Positions 33,999 to 42,683 of a stretch of 52,334 bases of DNA are shown here, one piece after another. The notes under the pieces were generated by a model that was given only the letters and a program-made list of their open reading frames with translations, did not search any database and was not told where the DNA came from. Source of the stretch: Acidobacteriota bacterium (GTDB lineage: Bacteria > Acidobacteriota > Blastocatellia > Chloracidobacteriales > JADJPF01); contig JACQZQ010000093.1 of the NCBI GenBank assembly GCA_016213785.1, positions 1-52,334 of the forward strand, read 5' to 3'. Within the stretch, counting starts at the first letter, position 1. Every line of letters begins with the position of its first letter. Made by a program: the position numbers and the translations under genes.

Positions 33999-35579
33999 AT
34001 GTTTTTTAGTAAATCAAAATTTACCAAAATAATAGCAATTTTTAGCATAATGTTAATGCTAATGATGAATGTAACTGTTAATTTAGCACAAGAATTACCC
34101 TCACCACCTAACTTACCTCCAGTACTTGATCCAAAAGGAGCGTTCCAAGAACCATTAAAATCATTTCTTAGCACGGTTTTTCGTCTTTCTAACAATAGCT
34201 ATAAAGATCCTTTTATTAGTCTGGCTGTTAACTCTGCTCAAGGGTTGCAATACTCGCAAGTAAAATTTGGAAATGGTGTTGGCAACGGAAGTATTTCTCT
34301 TTGTTTAGGTTTACCAGGTCGATCACCTATAGGCACACGCAATCTAAATGACTTACAAACACCTTTTCCTCCTACTGTTATAGCAGAAATTCCCAGAGTA
34401 ATATTAGATCCTGAAGGAGTATTAACTTATGCTGCTAGTAGTTCTGCTTTAACAACAGATCAAAAAAATGCGATTGATTTTTTATATAAGGTTGATAAAA
34501 AATCTCGTGGTAACTATGCAGCAAATCTATTAAATTTAGCTAGGATTTTAACTGTACTAAAAAACAGTGCTAGTAGCGATGACGTGGTAATACGTGGAAT
34601 TATTGATGAGACCATCGGATTTTTAGGAAATGCCTATGCTACATTAGCAAATTTTAATGCTAATGCCCCAGACCCAGATTTAGTTTATGGAGTAGTGGCT
34701 ACTACTCTCAGACAAGTATCTACTAGTAACAGTATTAATAAAGCAACAGTTACAAATGCATTAAATATTCTTGGTATTGGTTACTCCAATTATATGTTTA
34801 ACCGTTTACCTATAAATGGTAGTAATAACGCTACCTCCTCTGAACGGGATCCTTTACCAGCATTTACCCCAAACGCCCAATTAAGCCCTGCTCAAGCTAA
34901 TCCAGATGCAGTTTTTGGTTCAAGAATGTTGTCCTATTTATCTTCAATAGGTATACAAGTTTTGGCTAGTAAAATAACTTATCAGGTAACTTCTGACGAT
35001 AAACTACAGGCTGCAATAGTTACACTTGATAATCAGACAATGACTATATTCTTTAATAGCGCCGAATTTCCGTCTCCTAATAATAACCCCCCACAGATTG
35101 TTTTTAGTACTGTTCCAAATACATTTCCATTTATTAGAACAGGCTCAAGCCAATATACAAAACTAGCCACAAATGATCCTGTGGTAGCACAAAGAATACA
35201 AAAGTTTTTTGCTAATAATTCTTTACCACGCGCTGCTTATTTAGCTAATCTTAATAACTTACTCTATGGGTTTACTGTGTTAGATTCTAACCCTAACCTA
35301 CCCCCTAAAGTGCGTTTTGCTGTTCAAGATGCTAAAGAACAACTACAAACAGCTATAAATGGGTTAAATCAAACCCCTGTGGTTATCCCTGATGTTTTAG
35401 CCCTTTATAAGCAAGTTAGCGGAGATTTTGACGATACAATTTCAGGACTAACTTCAACTACAAATCGCCTAAACTTTACTCAAGCGCAAACAACAGCACT
35501 CGTTACTTTAGGATCTTCTACTTTACCCATAGGACTAATAAACTATTACACTAGAGCCGTACTATTATCTCAAGTCTAA
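33999..35579 (+). CDS. Secreted hypothetical protein
   Basis: 526 residues with a typical signal peptide (residues ~1-31, cleaved near NLAQE). No family is recognised. After a Pro-rich start (LPSPPNLPPVLDP) the protein is Asn/Ser/Thr-rich with helical stretches. A central region NAQLSPAQANPDAVFGSRMLSYL and a C-terminal helix-rich part end in RAVLLSQV. It is not obviously a beta-barrel: there is no terminal Phe. There are no cysteine clusters or catalytic motifs. The ATG has GGAG about 9 bases upstream. It is monocistronic, with a palindrome-rich leader before it and a strong terminator after it, which suggests its own regulation. It is probably periplasmic or extracellular. Confidence 0.75.
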   Translation: MFFSKSKFTKIIAIFSIMLMLMMNVTVNLAQELPSPPNLPPVLDPKGAFQEPLKSFLSTVFRLSNNSYKDPFISLAVNSAQGLQYSQVKFGNGVGNGSISLCLGLPGRSPIGTRNLNDLQTPFPPTVIAEIPRVILDPEGVLTYAASSSALTTDQKNAIDFLYKVDKKSRGNYAANLLNLARILTVLKNSASSDDVVIRGIIDETIGFLGNAYATLANFNANAPDPDLVYGVVATTLRQVSTSNSINKATVTNALNILGIGYSNYMFNRLPINGSNNATSSERDPLPAFTPNAQLSPAQANPDAVFGSRMLSYLSSIGIQVLASKITYQVTSDDKLQAAIVTLDNQTMTIFFNSAEFPSPNNNPPQIVFSTVPNTFPFIRTGSSQYTKLATNDPVVAQRIQKFFANNSLPRAAYLANLNNLLYGFTVLDSNPNLPPKVRFAVQDAKEQLQTAINGLNQTPVVIPDVLALYKQVSGDFDDTISGLTSTTNRLNFTQAQTTALVTLGSSTLPIGLINYYTRAVLLSQV

Positions 35580-35612
35580 TACAGCTTTTTATTCAAATCT
35601 AGTTATTTACAG

Positions 35613-35653
35613 TAAAGGCTAATACTAGCAGTCTAAACTAGTATTAGCCTTTA
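35613..35653 (+). terminator. Strong intrinsic terminator after the secreted-protein gene
   Basis: TAAAGGCTAATACTAG (35613-35628) pairs perfectly with CTAGTATTAGCCTTTA (35638-35653), 16 bp with a 9-base loop. The last bases of the right arm and the following TTAAAAATT give a weak T-tract. It lies 34 bases after the stop codon. Confidence 0.8.
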
Positions 35654-35783
35654 TTAAAAATTCTCCCAACTCCCTATACCTTTAAAATGGATATTCTCCA
35701 ACATAAACACCAAAAGTCCCATAGATTACTACAATACTTAAGTAACTATACAGACTGTAGAAAATTTGCCTAATAAAGCCATT

Positions 35784-36692
35784 TTATGGGTAGGTAGTTG
35801 ACTTTGCTAGTGATTCTTCTTTTGATCCTCTTAAAGCCTTAGTTTCAGGAGCATAAAGTGCTCGGTCATTTTCCCCAAGCTCAGCAACTTTTGTCATTAT
35901 ATAATCAGAGATTGCTTTATAGGTTCTGACATGGTTTTTCATTGCATAAAACTCAGTCATATCTAAACAAGCTCCAAAATGAATACGAATCTTAGGGCCT
36001 CCAGTCCAGTTTCCTAAAACTTGTTTAGATAAATTGTCGGCTCTAAGCCCAGCAATAAAAATAGGTAAAACTTGTGGTTGAGTTTCTTTAATTATTTTTC
36101 CTGCACCAGGTTGTGCAGGTAAAAAGCTATAAGGATCAGGATTTTTATTACGTGTGCCTTCTGGATGAAACCCTATTACGTTACCAGCCCCATTTCTACA
36201 TAGTTCCATAAGGCAACGAGAAGAATATTGATCAAAAAGACGTTTTTTAGGATCTTGGAAAATAGGAGGATACATTGACCAGAGTCCCATAACTAAATTG
36301 ACAAACATTCCTAACCAAGAATCATAAAAAAACCGTGATCTTACAGGAAAATAAAGATGCTTTTTCCAAGCAGTGTTTTTATAGAGCATTGCTGAGACTA
36401 CATACATATCAAAAAAAGAGCGATGATTAGCCACTAAAAGAACAGGACGAGTAGGGTCGATAGTATTTAGGTTTTCTAACCCATAGAGTTTCATAAGGTT
36501 ATAAGTACATATATCAATCCAAAGCCTGCCAAATAGCATTTGGCACCAAGTCCAGAAATCTTTTAAGCGCCCTTGGTTCATTCTATGAACAAAGCGGAAA
36601 AATCTTTGCTCTTTAGGTGAAAGTACTGTTAATTCCTCCAAAGAAGGATAAAGAGAAGATGCTAATGGAACAAGGTTTTTATTTTCTGTCAT
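35784..36692 (-). CDS. 1-acyl-glycerol-3-phosphate acyltransferase-like protein (PlsC family)
   Basis: 302 residues. The PlsC acyltransferase motifs are visible: VANHRSFFD (catalytic His 90 and Asp 95), a PVRSRFFYD block in place of motif II, IGFHPEGTRNKNP near 170-182 (the FPEGTR motif with His for the leading Phe-Pro context), and QVLPIFIAGL as motif IV. Such enzymes transfer acyl groups to lysophospholipid acceptors at the inner membrane face. It has an N-terminal region of ~60 residues (charged, with two Trp-rich helices) before the domain, longer than minimal PlsC. It is divergent from the hydrolase at 36806. The exact acceptor is unknown. Confidence 0.85.
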   Translation of the reverse strand: MTENKNLVPLASSLYPSLEELTVLSPKEQRFFRFVHRMNQGRLKDFWTWCQMLFGRLWIDICTYNLMKLYGLENLNTIDPTRPVLLVANHRSFFDMYVVSAMLYKNTAWKKHLYFPVRSRFFYDSWLGMFVNLVMGLWSMYPPIFQDPKKRLFDQYSSRCLMELCRNGAGNVIGFHPEGTRNKNPDPYSFLPAQPGAGKIIKETQPQVLPIFIAGLRADNLSKQVLGNWTGGPKIRIHFGACLDMTEFYAMKNHVRTYKAISDYIMTKVAELGENDRALYAPETKALRGSKEESLAKSTTYP

Positions 36693-36805
36693 AACGAAAT
36701 AAATTTTAATGCTGGCTTATCTAAACAGTTGATTTTAATAGCTGTATAAGCCAAAATCTTAATTACTATAATTTAATTAAATTTCAAAAATTAAAGGACA
36801 TTATT

Positions 36806-37693
36806 ATGACCGAATCTAATGAGCCAATTAAAAAAAGACTTTTGCGTTTATGTTGGCGCTTATTTCGGTCTTTTATGTTGGTGTATCTAATTGTGTTAGC
36901 GCTACTCTATTTTTTTCAAAGCATGCTAATTTTTCCTGGTCGCACTACACAAGGTCGTGTTGAAGCCAATTTTATTCCACCAAAGGGTACAGAACTAGTC
37001 AAACTCACCACCAAAGATGGCGATCAAATAGTGGCACTTTTTGGTGCTGCTATGGACAAAGAAGCTAAACCCTTACTAGATATAGCTAATCGTCCTACTA
37101 TGATTTATTTTTATGGTAATGGAATGTGCTTAAGAGATTGCTTAATTGAATTTCAACGCTTCCGAATGTTAGGGGTTAATGTTTTAATCCCTGAATATGT
37201 TGGTTATGGCTTAAGCTCAGGAAAAGCTAGTGAAAAAGCTTGTTATGCTACTTCAGAAACAGCTTATGAGTATTTACTAACACGTAAAGATATTAACCAT
37301 AATAAAATAATAGCTAGCGGTTGGTCATTAGGTTCATCAGTTGCAATAGACTTAGCTTCACGTAAACAAGTTGTTGGTTTAATTACACTTAGTGCTTTTA
37401 CAAGTATGGTTGATATGGCAAAACAACTCTATCCTTTTCTACCCTGGCCGGGTTTAATTCTTGCATATAAATTTGAGAGTGAGAAAAAAATAGGTAAAGT
37501 TAACTGTCCTGTTTTTCTTAGCCATGGAAAAATAGACCCGCTTATTCCTTGGGAAATGACTGAACGTTTGGCTAAATCTACTCAGGGAAGTAAAACAATT
37601 CTTTACATTGATAATGCAGATCACTTAATCTTTTTACCTGATGGTGAAAAGCTTTTTGCAGAATTGGGTAAATTTTTGCAAACCCTTCAATAA
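36806..37693 (+). CDS. Membrane-anchored alpha/beta hydrolase (BEM46/ABHD13-like)
   Basis: 295 residues. One transmembrane anchor near residues 19-41 is followed by an alpha/beta-hydrolase domain. The nucleophile elbow GWSLGSS lies near 171-177, the acid is in SHGKIDPLIP near 237, and the His is in NADHLIF near 273. YFYGNGMCLRDC and EYVGYGLSSGKAS fit the BEM46-type family. The substrate is unknown; esterase or thioesterase activity on lipids is plausible. The start ATG has AAAGGA upstream (AAAGGACATTATT). It stands divergent from the acyltransferase and in line with nuoB, though with a 112-base gap, so a shared transcript is uncertain. Confidence 0.82.
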   Translation: MTESNEPIKKRLLRLCWRLFRSFMLVYLIVLALLYFFQSMLIFPGRTTQGRVEANFIPPKGTELVKLTTKDGDQIVALFGAAMDKEAKPLLDIANRPTMIYFYGNGMCLRDCLIEFQRFRMLGVNVLIPEYVGYGLSSGKASEKACYATSETAYEYLLTRKDINHNKIIASGWSLGSSVAIDLASRKQVVGLITLSAFTSMVDMAKQLYPFLPWPGLILAYKFESEKKIGKVNCPVFLSHGKIDPLIPWEMTERLAKSTQGSKTILYIDNADHLIFLPDGEKLFAELGKFLQTLQ

Positions 37694-37805
37694 TATTAAC
37701 AATTCTAGTTTCAACGATTAGACATTGCTCTAAGCCTTGGCTATGATTCTATAGAAATCTAATAAATAAATAAAATTTAAGTAAGACTAAAAGGAGTCTA
37801 ATAGA

Positions 37806-38333
37806 GTGGAAGGCTCAAGCAGTTTTGTTACTACACAAATAGACTATATTTTTAATTGGGCAAGAAAATCAGCAATTTGGCCTATGACTTTTGGCTTAGC
37901 TTGTTGTGCTATAGAAATGATGGCAAGTGGCGCATCTCGCTTTGATATGGATCGTTTTGGAGCAGGTGTTTTTAGACCTAGCCCTAGGCAATGCGACCTA
38001 ATAATTGTTGCAGGAACAGTAACATTAAAAATGGCTAAAATTGTTCGTCGAGTTTATGATCAAATGCCTGAGCCTAAATGGGTTATTTCTATGGGTTCAT
38101 GCTCAAATGTTGGAGGCCCATTTAATAGTTACTCTACTCTCCAAGGTGTAGATAGGGTTATTCCTGTTGATGTTTATATTCCAGGTTGTCCTCCACGTCC
38201 TGAGGCTCTAATTTATGGATTAATGCGCTTACAAGATAAAATAATGAAAGAACATCCTAGCAAATATTTTTTAGGTAGAGGAGATGTTTTGCCTCCTGTT
38301 CTAGAAGAAGAATCATCTGTTACTAATGAATAA
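37806..38333 (+). CDS. nuoB: NADH-quinone oxidoreductase subunit B (NuoB)
   Basis: The 175-residue complex I subunit that carries the N2 iron-sulfur cluster next to the quinone site. Hallmarks: [10 protein letters not shown] with the paired Cys near 36-37, [35 protein letters not shown] with its Cys near 101, and [15 protein letters not shown] with its Cys near 131. The start is GTG, chosen because AAGGAG (37791-37796) is 9 bases upstream and the N-terminus then matches the short form of the family. No nuoA or nuoC flanks it: nuoB is normally inside a long operon, so this is an isolated copy or a split locus. Confidence 0.95.
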   Translation: MEGSSSFVTTQIDYIFNWARKSAIWPMTFGLACCAIEMMASGASRFDMDRFGAGVFRPSPRQCDLIIVAGTVTLKMAKIVRRVYDQMPEPKWVISMGSCSNVGGPFNSYSTLQGVDRVIPVDVYIPGCPPRPEALIYGLMRLQDKIMKEHPSKYFLGRGDVLPPVLEEESSVTNE

Positions 38334-38599
38334 ATATTAGCAGTTACTTATCTAGGATACTGACATAAGCAATCAGTCTTTTACAACTGATTTTGTCTTT
38401 TCCTTTTTTAAGTAAGCCTAAAATGTAAGATTGACAATATAGCTTTCTATTAGGATAATGGGATTGATAGACATAGATTTATTGGTTTTTTAAGAACACC
38501 AAAATTCTAAATTAAGCTAATATAGTCTATTAAATTTTCTTCTAGCCAAATTAATTTATAGCAATTTAATAACTACCCTATTTTTGGGAGGCTGTTTCC

Positions 38600-40648
38600 A
38601 TGGGCGATTTTGAAAACAAATTGCAGGAGCAACTAAAAAATCTTGCTAATGCTCATATTGATGATCTTGAAAAAGAAGTGGCAACTCTGCAAGAATCCTT
38701 TCAAGATTTAGTAAAAAGTAGTTTTGGTAAAGTATTAAAAACAGCTTCTCAAACAATGGAAGCAGTAGCTAAAAGTGATAGTATCGCTAAGTTAGCTAGT
38801 GATATGAGCGCACAACTTGTTGCTGAAAAATCCCAATTAGAGACTTCACTAGCAACACTTAAAACAGAGAATGAAAAGCTTTTAGCTGAGAAAACTGAGC
38901 TAGAAAATAATACAAAAGACCTTAAATCAAAAAATAAAAAACTATCGAATTCAAAAACAGAACTAGAGACTACAATAACCGACCTTAAAACAGAAAATGA
39001 AAAAGTTTTAAGTGATCTAAAGATAGAAAACGAAAGACTTTTAGCTGAAAAAAAGGCTTTAGCAACTAATCAAGCTACAAAGGCTAGCGAAAACAAAACA
39101 AGTACTAGTTTAGCAATTCTAAAAGCCGCTATTAATGAAATTCAGACTAATAAAACCCAATCCGATGTTCTTTCGGCTTTAGTTAGTCAGGCATCCAGTT
39201 TTTCTCCTAGAATTGCACTTTTTATTGTAAAAAGCGGCAATGCCATTGGTTGGATGGCGCGAGGCTTTGACAGTGAACAAGTTAATAATTCTATAAAAGG
39301 GGTATCCATTCCTTTACAAGCAGATACAGTGTTAAGAGCCGTTTTAGGAAAACAAGTTGTTTTTGTTGGTAGCCCTAGCGCTCAAGCAGAAAATCAAATT
39401 TTATTTTCCCGTTTTAATAATAGCATTCCAACTCAAATTTTAGGTGTCCCTTTACTTGTAAGGGGTAAAGCTGCGGCTGTTCTTTATGCAGACTCTAGTA
39501 ATTTAGAAGGTGATGTAATTAATGCTGAAGCTTTAGAAATTTTAGTTAATATGGCTGGGCTTGCTATAGAGTTAATTTCTGTTCGTCCTCGTCCAGTAGA
39601 AACTGCAACACAACCAGCAGTCGCTCCCCAACCTCTAGCAGTACAAAATGCACCAGCTATAGAAAAGCCTTCTGTTATACCTTCCCAAAACCCTATAGCT
39701 GCTATTCAATCTCCTCTACCAGCCGCACCTCTAACAACAACGGCTTCTACTCCTGTAGTATCAACTCCTTTACCTGTCCAAATACCAGAAATAGAAAAAC
39801 CTGCTAAAGCTGCAAAACCAGAAAATTCAATATCTTCACCTGTTCCAGTTCTAGATACTAAACCTAAACCAGAAAAGATTGAAAAAGTAGAAAAAGTAGA
39901 AAAAGTAGAAAAGACAGGAAAAATAGCAAGACCAGAGGAAGTAAGATTAAGTTCACCTCCGCCATTTCCAAGAATAGATTCTATAGAGCCAGCTAAAAAA
40001 GTAGACCTACCAGAAATTTCAGCCTATGCTGCTCCACCTGATGCAAAAGCCCCTCCAATAATGCCTATGCTAAAATCTTCTGAAAAGTCTACAGAACCTA
40101 GTTTTTCTTTTAAGGAAGAAAATTTACTAAAAGGTTCTTCTGCTGGAGTAAAAGCTAATGCTCCAAATCCTTTTGCATCTGAGCCTCCCTTGCCAAAACT
40201 ATCTCCTCCTGATTGGCAAGCACCAATAGATTTTTCTAAACCCCCAACAAAACCTTTACCTCCAATAACACCACAAAGTATTCCTGTTCCAATCTCTCAT
40301 CCAGGCCAATCTAGTGCAGGGCAAAAAGTCCAACAGGTTAAACCGGTTCCTGCTAATGATGAAGAACAAAAACTCCATAATGATGCACGTCGATTTGCTA
40401 GGCTACTAGTCTCAGAAATTAAACTTTATAATGAACAAAAAGTTTTAGATGGCCGTAAACATAGCGATCTTTACGATAGATTAAAAGAAGATATAGATAG
40501 ATCCCGTCAAATGTATGATAAGCGCGTAAGTGCTTTAGTAGCAGCAAAATACGATTATTTTTATGATGAGCTTGTAAATACTCTAGCTGAAGGCGATGCA
40601 GTAAAACTAGGACGTGATTGTCCTGGCCCCTCAGTTCAAGTAGCTTAG
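38600..40648 (+). CDS. Coiled-coil / GAF-like / Pro-rich protein
   Basis: 682 residues. Residues ~10-165 are a long coiled coil with heptad-like LAEKTELENN...LKTENEK repeats. Residues ~170-325 look like a GAF domain (ALVSQASSFSPRIALFIVKSGNAIGWMARGF ... GVPLLVRGKAAAVLYADSS). Residues ~330-590 are a Pro/Ala/Lys-rich linker with a KVE triplet repeat near 430. The last ~85 residues are helical and charged, with the motif DARRFARLLVSEIKLYNEQKV, which I associate with GAF proteins of Acidobacteriota. It is soluble and probably a sensor or scaffold. The ribosome-binding site is GGGAGG at 38586-38591. It is followed by an intrinsic terminator and is monocistronic. Confidence 0.72.
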   Translation: MGDFENKLQEQLKNLANAHIDDLEKEVATLQESFQDLVKSSFGKVLKTASQTMEAVAKSDSIAKLASDMSAQLVAEKSQLETSLATLKTENEKLLAEKTELENNTKDLKSKNKKLSNSKTELETTITDLKTENEKVLSDLKIENERLLAEKKALATNQATKASENKTSTSLAILKAAINEIQTNKTQSDVLSALVSQASSFSPRIALFIVKSGNAIGWMARGFDSEQVNNSIKGVSIPLQADTVLRAVLGKQVVFVGSPSAQAENQILFSRFNNSIPTQILGVPLLVRGKAAAVLYADSSNLEGDVINAEALEILVNMAGLAIELISVRPRPVETATQPAVAPQPLAVQNAPAIEKPSVIPSQNPIAAIQSPLPAAPLTTTASTPVVSTPLPVQIPEIEKPAKAAKPENSISSPVPVLDTKPKPEKIEKVEKVEKVEKTGKIARPEEVRLSSPPPFPRIDSIEPAKKVDLPEISAYAAPPDAKAPPIMPMLKSSEKSTEPSFSFKEENLLKGSSAGVKANAPNPFASEPPLPKLSPPDWQAPIDFSKPPTKPLPPITPQSIPVPISHPGQSSAGQKVQQVKPVPANDEEQKLHNDARRFARLLVSEIKLYNEQKVLDGRKHSDLYDRLKEDIDRSRQMYDKRVSALVAAKYDYFYDELVNTLAEGDAVKLGRDCPGPSVQVA

Positions 40649-40667
40649 ATATTTTATATTTGCAAAA

Positions 40668-40711
40668 ACTTTAGCCACAGAGAATTTATTTTCTTTGTGG
40701 CTAAAGTCTTT
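40668..40711 (+). terminator. Intrinsic terminator after the GAF-like gene
   Basis: ACTTTAGCCACA (40668-40679) pairs with TGTGGCTAAAGT (40696-40707). The stem continues inwards through AGAA/TTCT with one G-U pair and has a 6-base loop. It is preceded by an A-run and followed by CTTTTATT, a textbook rho-independent form. It also rules out the upstream GTG start for the next gene. Confidence 0.85.
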
Positions 40712-40733
40712 TATTAACAAAGGAAAATTTTTA

Positions 40734-41165
40734 ATGGAAACCAAAAAAGGTGATTTTTTAATTAGTACAGATAACTCTTCTTTAGACTTAAGTGTTATTC
40801 ATAGTTTTTTAACTAATTCTTATTGGGCTAGTGGTATTCCTATAGATATAGTAAAAAAATCAATAGAAAATTCCTTATGTTTTGGGCTATATAACCAAGG
40901 AAACCAAGTAGGATTTGCTCGTGTAATTAGCGATTATGCGACTTTTGCATATTTGGCAGATGTTTTTATTTTACCAAGTGAACGTGGAAAAGGTTTATCT
41001 AAATGGCTAATGGAGACTATTAAAACACATCCTAAGTTACAGGGTTTAAGGCGTTGGATGCTTGCTACTAGAGATGCTCATGGACTCTACAAACAATTTG
41101 GTTTTGAACCTATAGCAAATCCAGAAAGATTAATGGCTATTCTAAACTCAAATGTCTATGAATAG
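40734..41165 (+). CDS. GNAT family N-acetyltransferase
   Basis: 143 residues from the ATG at 40734, chosen over the GTG at 40695, which falls inside the preceding terminator stem. AAAGGA lies 9 bases before this ATG. The GNAT fold is seen in VGFARVISDYATFAYLADVFILPSERGKGLSKWLMETI: the beta4 strand, then the R-G-K-G-L acetyl-CoA pyrophosphate loop near residue 87. The C-terminal GLYKQFGFEPI is the usual GNAT end. The substrate is unknown. It probably shares a transcript with the DUF2278 gene 34 bases downstream. Confidence 0.85.
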   Translation: METKKGDFLISTDNSSLDLSVIHSFLTNSYWASGIPIDIVKKSIENSLCFGLYNQGNQVGFARVISDYATFAYLADVFILPSERGKGLSKWLMETIKTHPKLQGLRRWMLATRDAHGLYKQFGFEPIANPERLMAILNSNVYE

Positions 41166-41199
41166 TAGAGCTTAGAAGCTAGAAATTTAATAAATTTTT

Positions 41200-41817
41200 A
41201 TGCCAATTAAATATGCACTTTTAATAGGAAGAGTACTACAAGGTGAGCGAGATGATGAGTTTTTAGAGTCACCTCATTACCGTATTTTTGTTGATGCTGA
41301 TGGTGAGGCTTATCGTATTGTTGTTAATATTCAGTCTAAGGATGGTTCCGAAGTACTTTTCTTTATTGATGAAAATTTTGATCGACCAATAATTGATCGT
41401 ATGATTTCACTTGATGATGGGCTACATCGTGTTAAGAAAAGACCTAATGCTTTGGCAATAGATTATTTACGCTCACATTATTTTGAAAAAGAAGAAATGA
41501 CGACTCTTCCTCCAAGTGTAGAGGGTGAAAATAATGATGTTCAGGATTTTCTTGATCGTTTAGTAAAAAAAGCTGCTTTAGAAAAAGATTTAGGAAGTAG
41601 AATTTATATTTGGGGCGCTCCTTTTCCAAATGGAATGCATGATGTACATATGAACCAAGGTAATTTTGGTAATTGGAAACAAGATAATGCTACTTGGCAA
41701 GATGGGGCAATAATTTTTTATTTTCCTCAAGAAAATATTTATAAAGCTTTCTTTTTAGCTTTTCAGAATCAAAGTTGGAATACTGATTCTGATGGCAATC
41801 CAGTTAAATATAGATAA
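41200..41817 (+). CDS. DUF2278 (YukJ-like) family protein
   Basis: 205 residues. It starts directly with the family pattern YALLIGRVLQGERDD, followed by HYRIFVDADGEAYRIVVNIQSKDGS and later RIYIWGAPFPNGMHDVHMNQGN, which carry the conserved Gly, His and Asp positions of the YukJ family. The biochemical function is not known; the family is found scattered in bacteria and eukaryotic microbes. It is a soluble protein of near-typical length (about 200-220 residues). It follows the acetyltransferase at a short gap on the same strand. The downstream gene is convergent. Confidence 0.82.
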   Translation: MPIKYALLIGRVLQGERDDEFLESPHYRIFVDADGEAYRIVVNIQSKDGSEVLFFIDENFDRPIIDRMISLDDGLHRVKKRPNALAIDYLRSHYFEKEEMTTLPPSVEGENNDVQDFLDRLVKKAALEKDLGSRIYIWGAPFPNGMHDVHMNQGNFGNWKQDNATWQDGAIIFYFPQENIYKAFFLAFQNQSWNTDSDGNPVKYR

Positions 41818-41849
41818 TTAAACTTAAAAAATATTTTTAATAAATATTG

Positions 41850-42461
41850 TTAATATTCTTGCCACTCAATACGAAATTCACAAAATAAGTCATTTTGTCT
41901 TTGACAGCTAGTTTTACGTACTAACGCATTTTTACCACCACAAAGTTCTACAGCACGACGAAAATAACCTAGTCCACTACGGCAGAAATTCTCTGGAGGA
42001 ACTACTGGGTATTGGAATTGTACAAGTGCAGCATTATTAGCAAGTTTGAGATATTGGGCATCACCAAAATCTTGATAAGTTTTATGCAAAACTGCTGTAA
42101 GTTCTAAAAACTCCTGAATGTTTTTTCTAGTTAACGGTTCATAAGCGCCGCTAAGGTTTACTCCTGCTGAAAAAGTACCTAAATCTTCAAACACTTTATC
42201 ACTACCTGAGGCAAGGACATTACTAATGGCACGGTCTAAGAGCATCAAGGCCGCAATTGGATACCATTCACCAATATATATAGGTTTACTTAATAGTTCT
42301 TTAGTTTCTTGAGGGAGTGTTTCTAGGACTTGTTTAACGGCTACTGCACCATGATTAACATGGATATAGAGCATTCGGGCTTTTAGTAGGCTACCTTGAA
42401 TATTATAGCCTTGATATTTTTGTATTTCTTCTTTTGGATCAATGGCAGACATTGCAAACAT
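41850..42461 (-). CDS. DUF2378 / V4R-like domain protein
   Basis: 203 residues. The region YNIQGSLLKARMLYIHVNHGAVAVKQVLETLPQETKELL, then WYPIAALMLLDRAI, matches the N-terminal pattern of DUF2378 (myxobacterial-type) proteins, related to heme-NO-binding/V4R folds. The C-terminal GLGYFRRAVELCGGKNALVRKTSCQRQNDLFCEFRIEW carries the V4R-like Cys pair and end strand, often a small-ligand or zinc site. It is presumably a cytoplasmic sensor or adaptor. No effector domain is attached. Family membership is a judgement by pattern. The ATG at 42461 is followed by two more Met codons, so the true start may be a few residues in. Confidence 0.62.
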   Translation of the reverse strand: MFAMSAIDPKEEIQKYQGYNIQGSLLKARMLYIHVNHGAVAVKQVLETLPQETKELLSKPIYIGEWYPIAALMLLDRAISNVLASGSDKVFEDLGTFSAGVNLSGAYEPLTRKNIQEFLELTAVLHKTYQDFGDAQYLKLANNAALVQFQYPVVPPENFCRSGLGYFRRAVELCGGKNALVRKTSCQRQNDLFCEFRIEWQEY

Positions 42462-42683
42462 TATTCCTCCACAGAGCTTTTTATTTTGCTTATTATGTCT
42501 GTCTAAGCCTATTAGAGCAACCTATTCCAACTTGCTGCTATTATTACTCTATATAGATCGACTAAGTTATAAATTGGGTATCAAGAAAAAAAATTTAAGA
42601 TTATATCGGGTAAAAAAGCTTTTGTTTGATAAGCTTAGTAGTTAGAATTGACTCCCTATCTTGAAAATTTGTAGGAATTTATA

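Noticed and set aside
40695-40733. GTG start giving the acetyltransferase 13 extra residues
   Set aside because: It lies in the stem of the upstream terminator, and AAAGGA serves the ATG at 40734.
42442-42645. 67-codon plus-strand frame in the gap before the LOG gene
   Set aside because: It has no family signal and no ribosome-binding site, and its Leu/Lys-rich AT-driven composition with partial overlap of the divergent gene fits chance.
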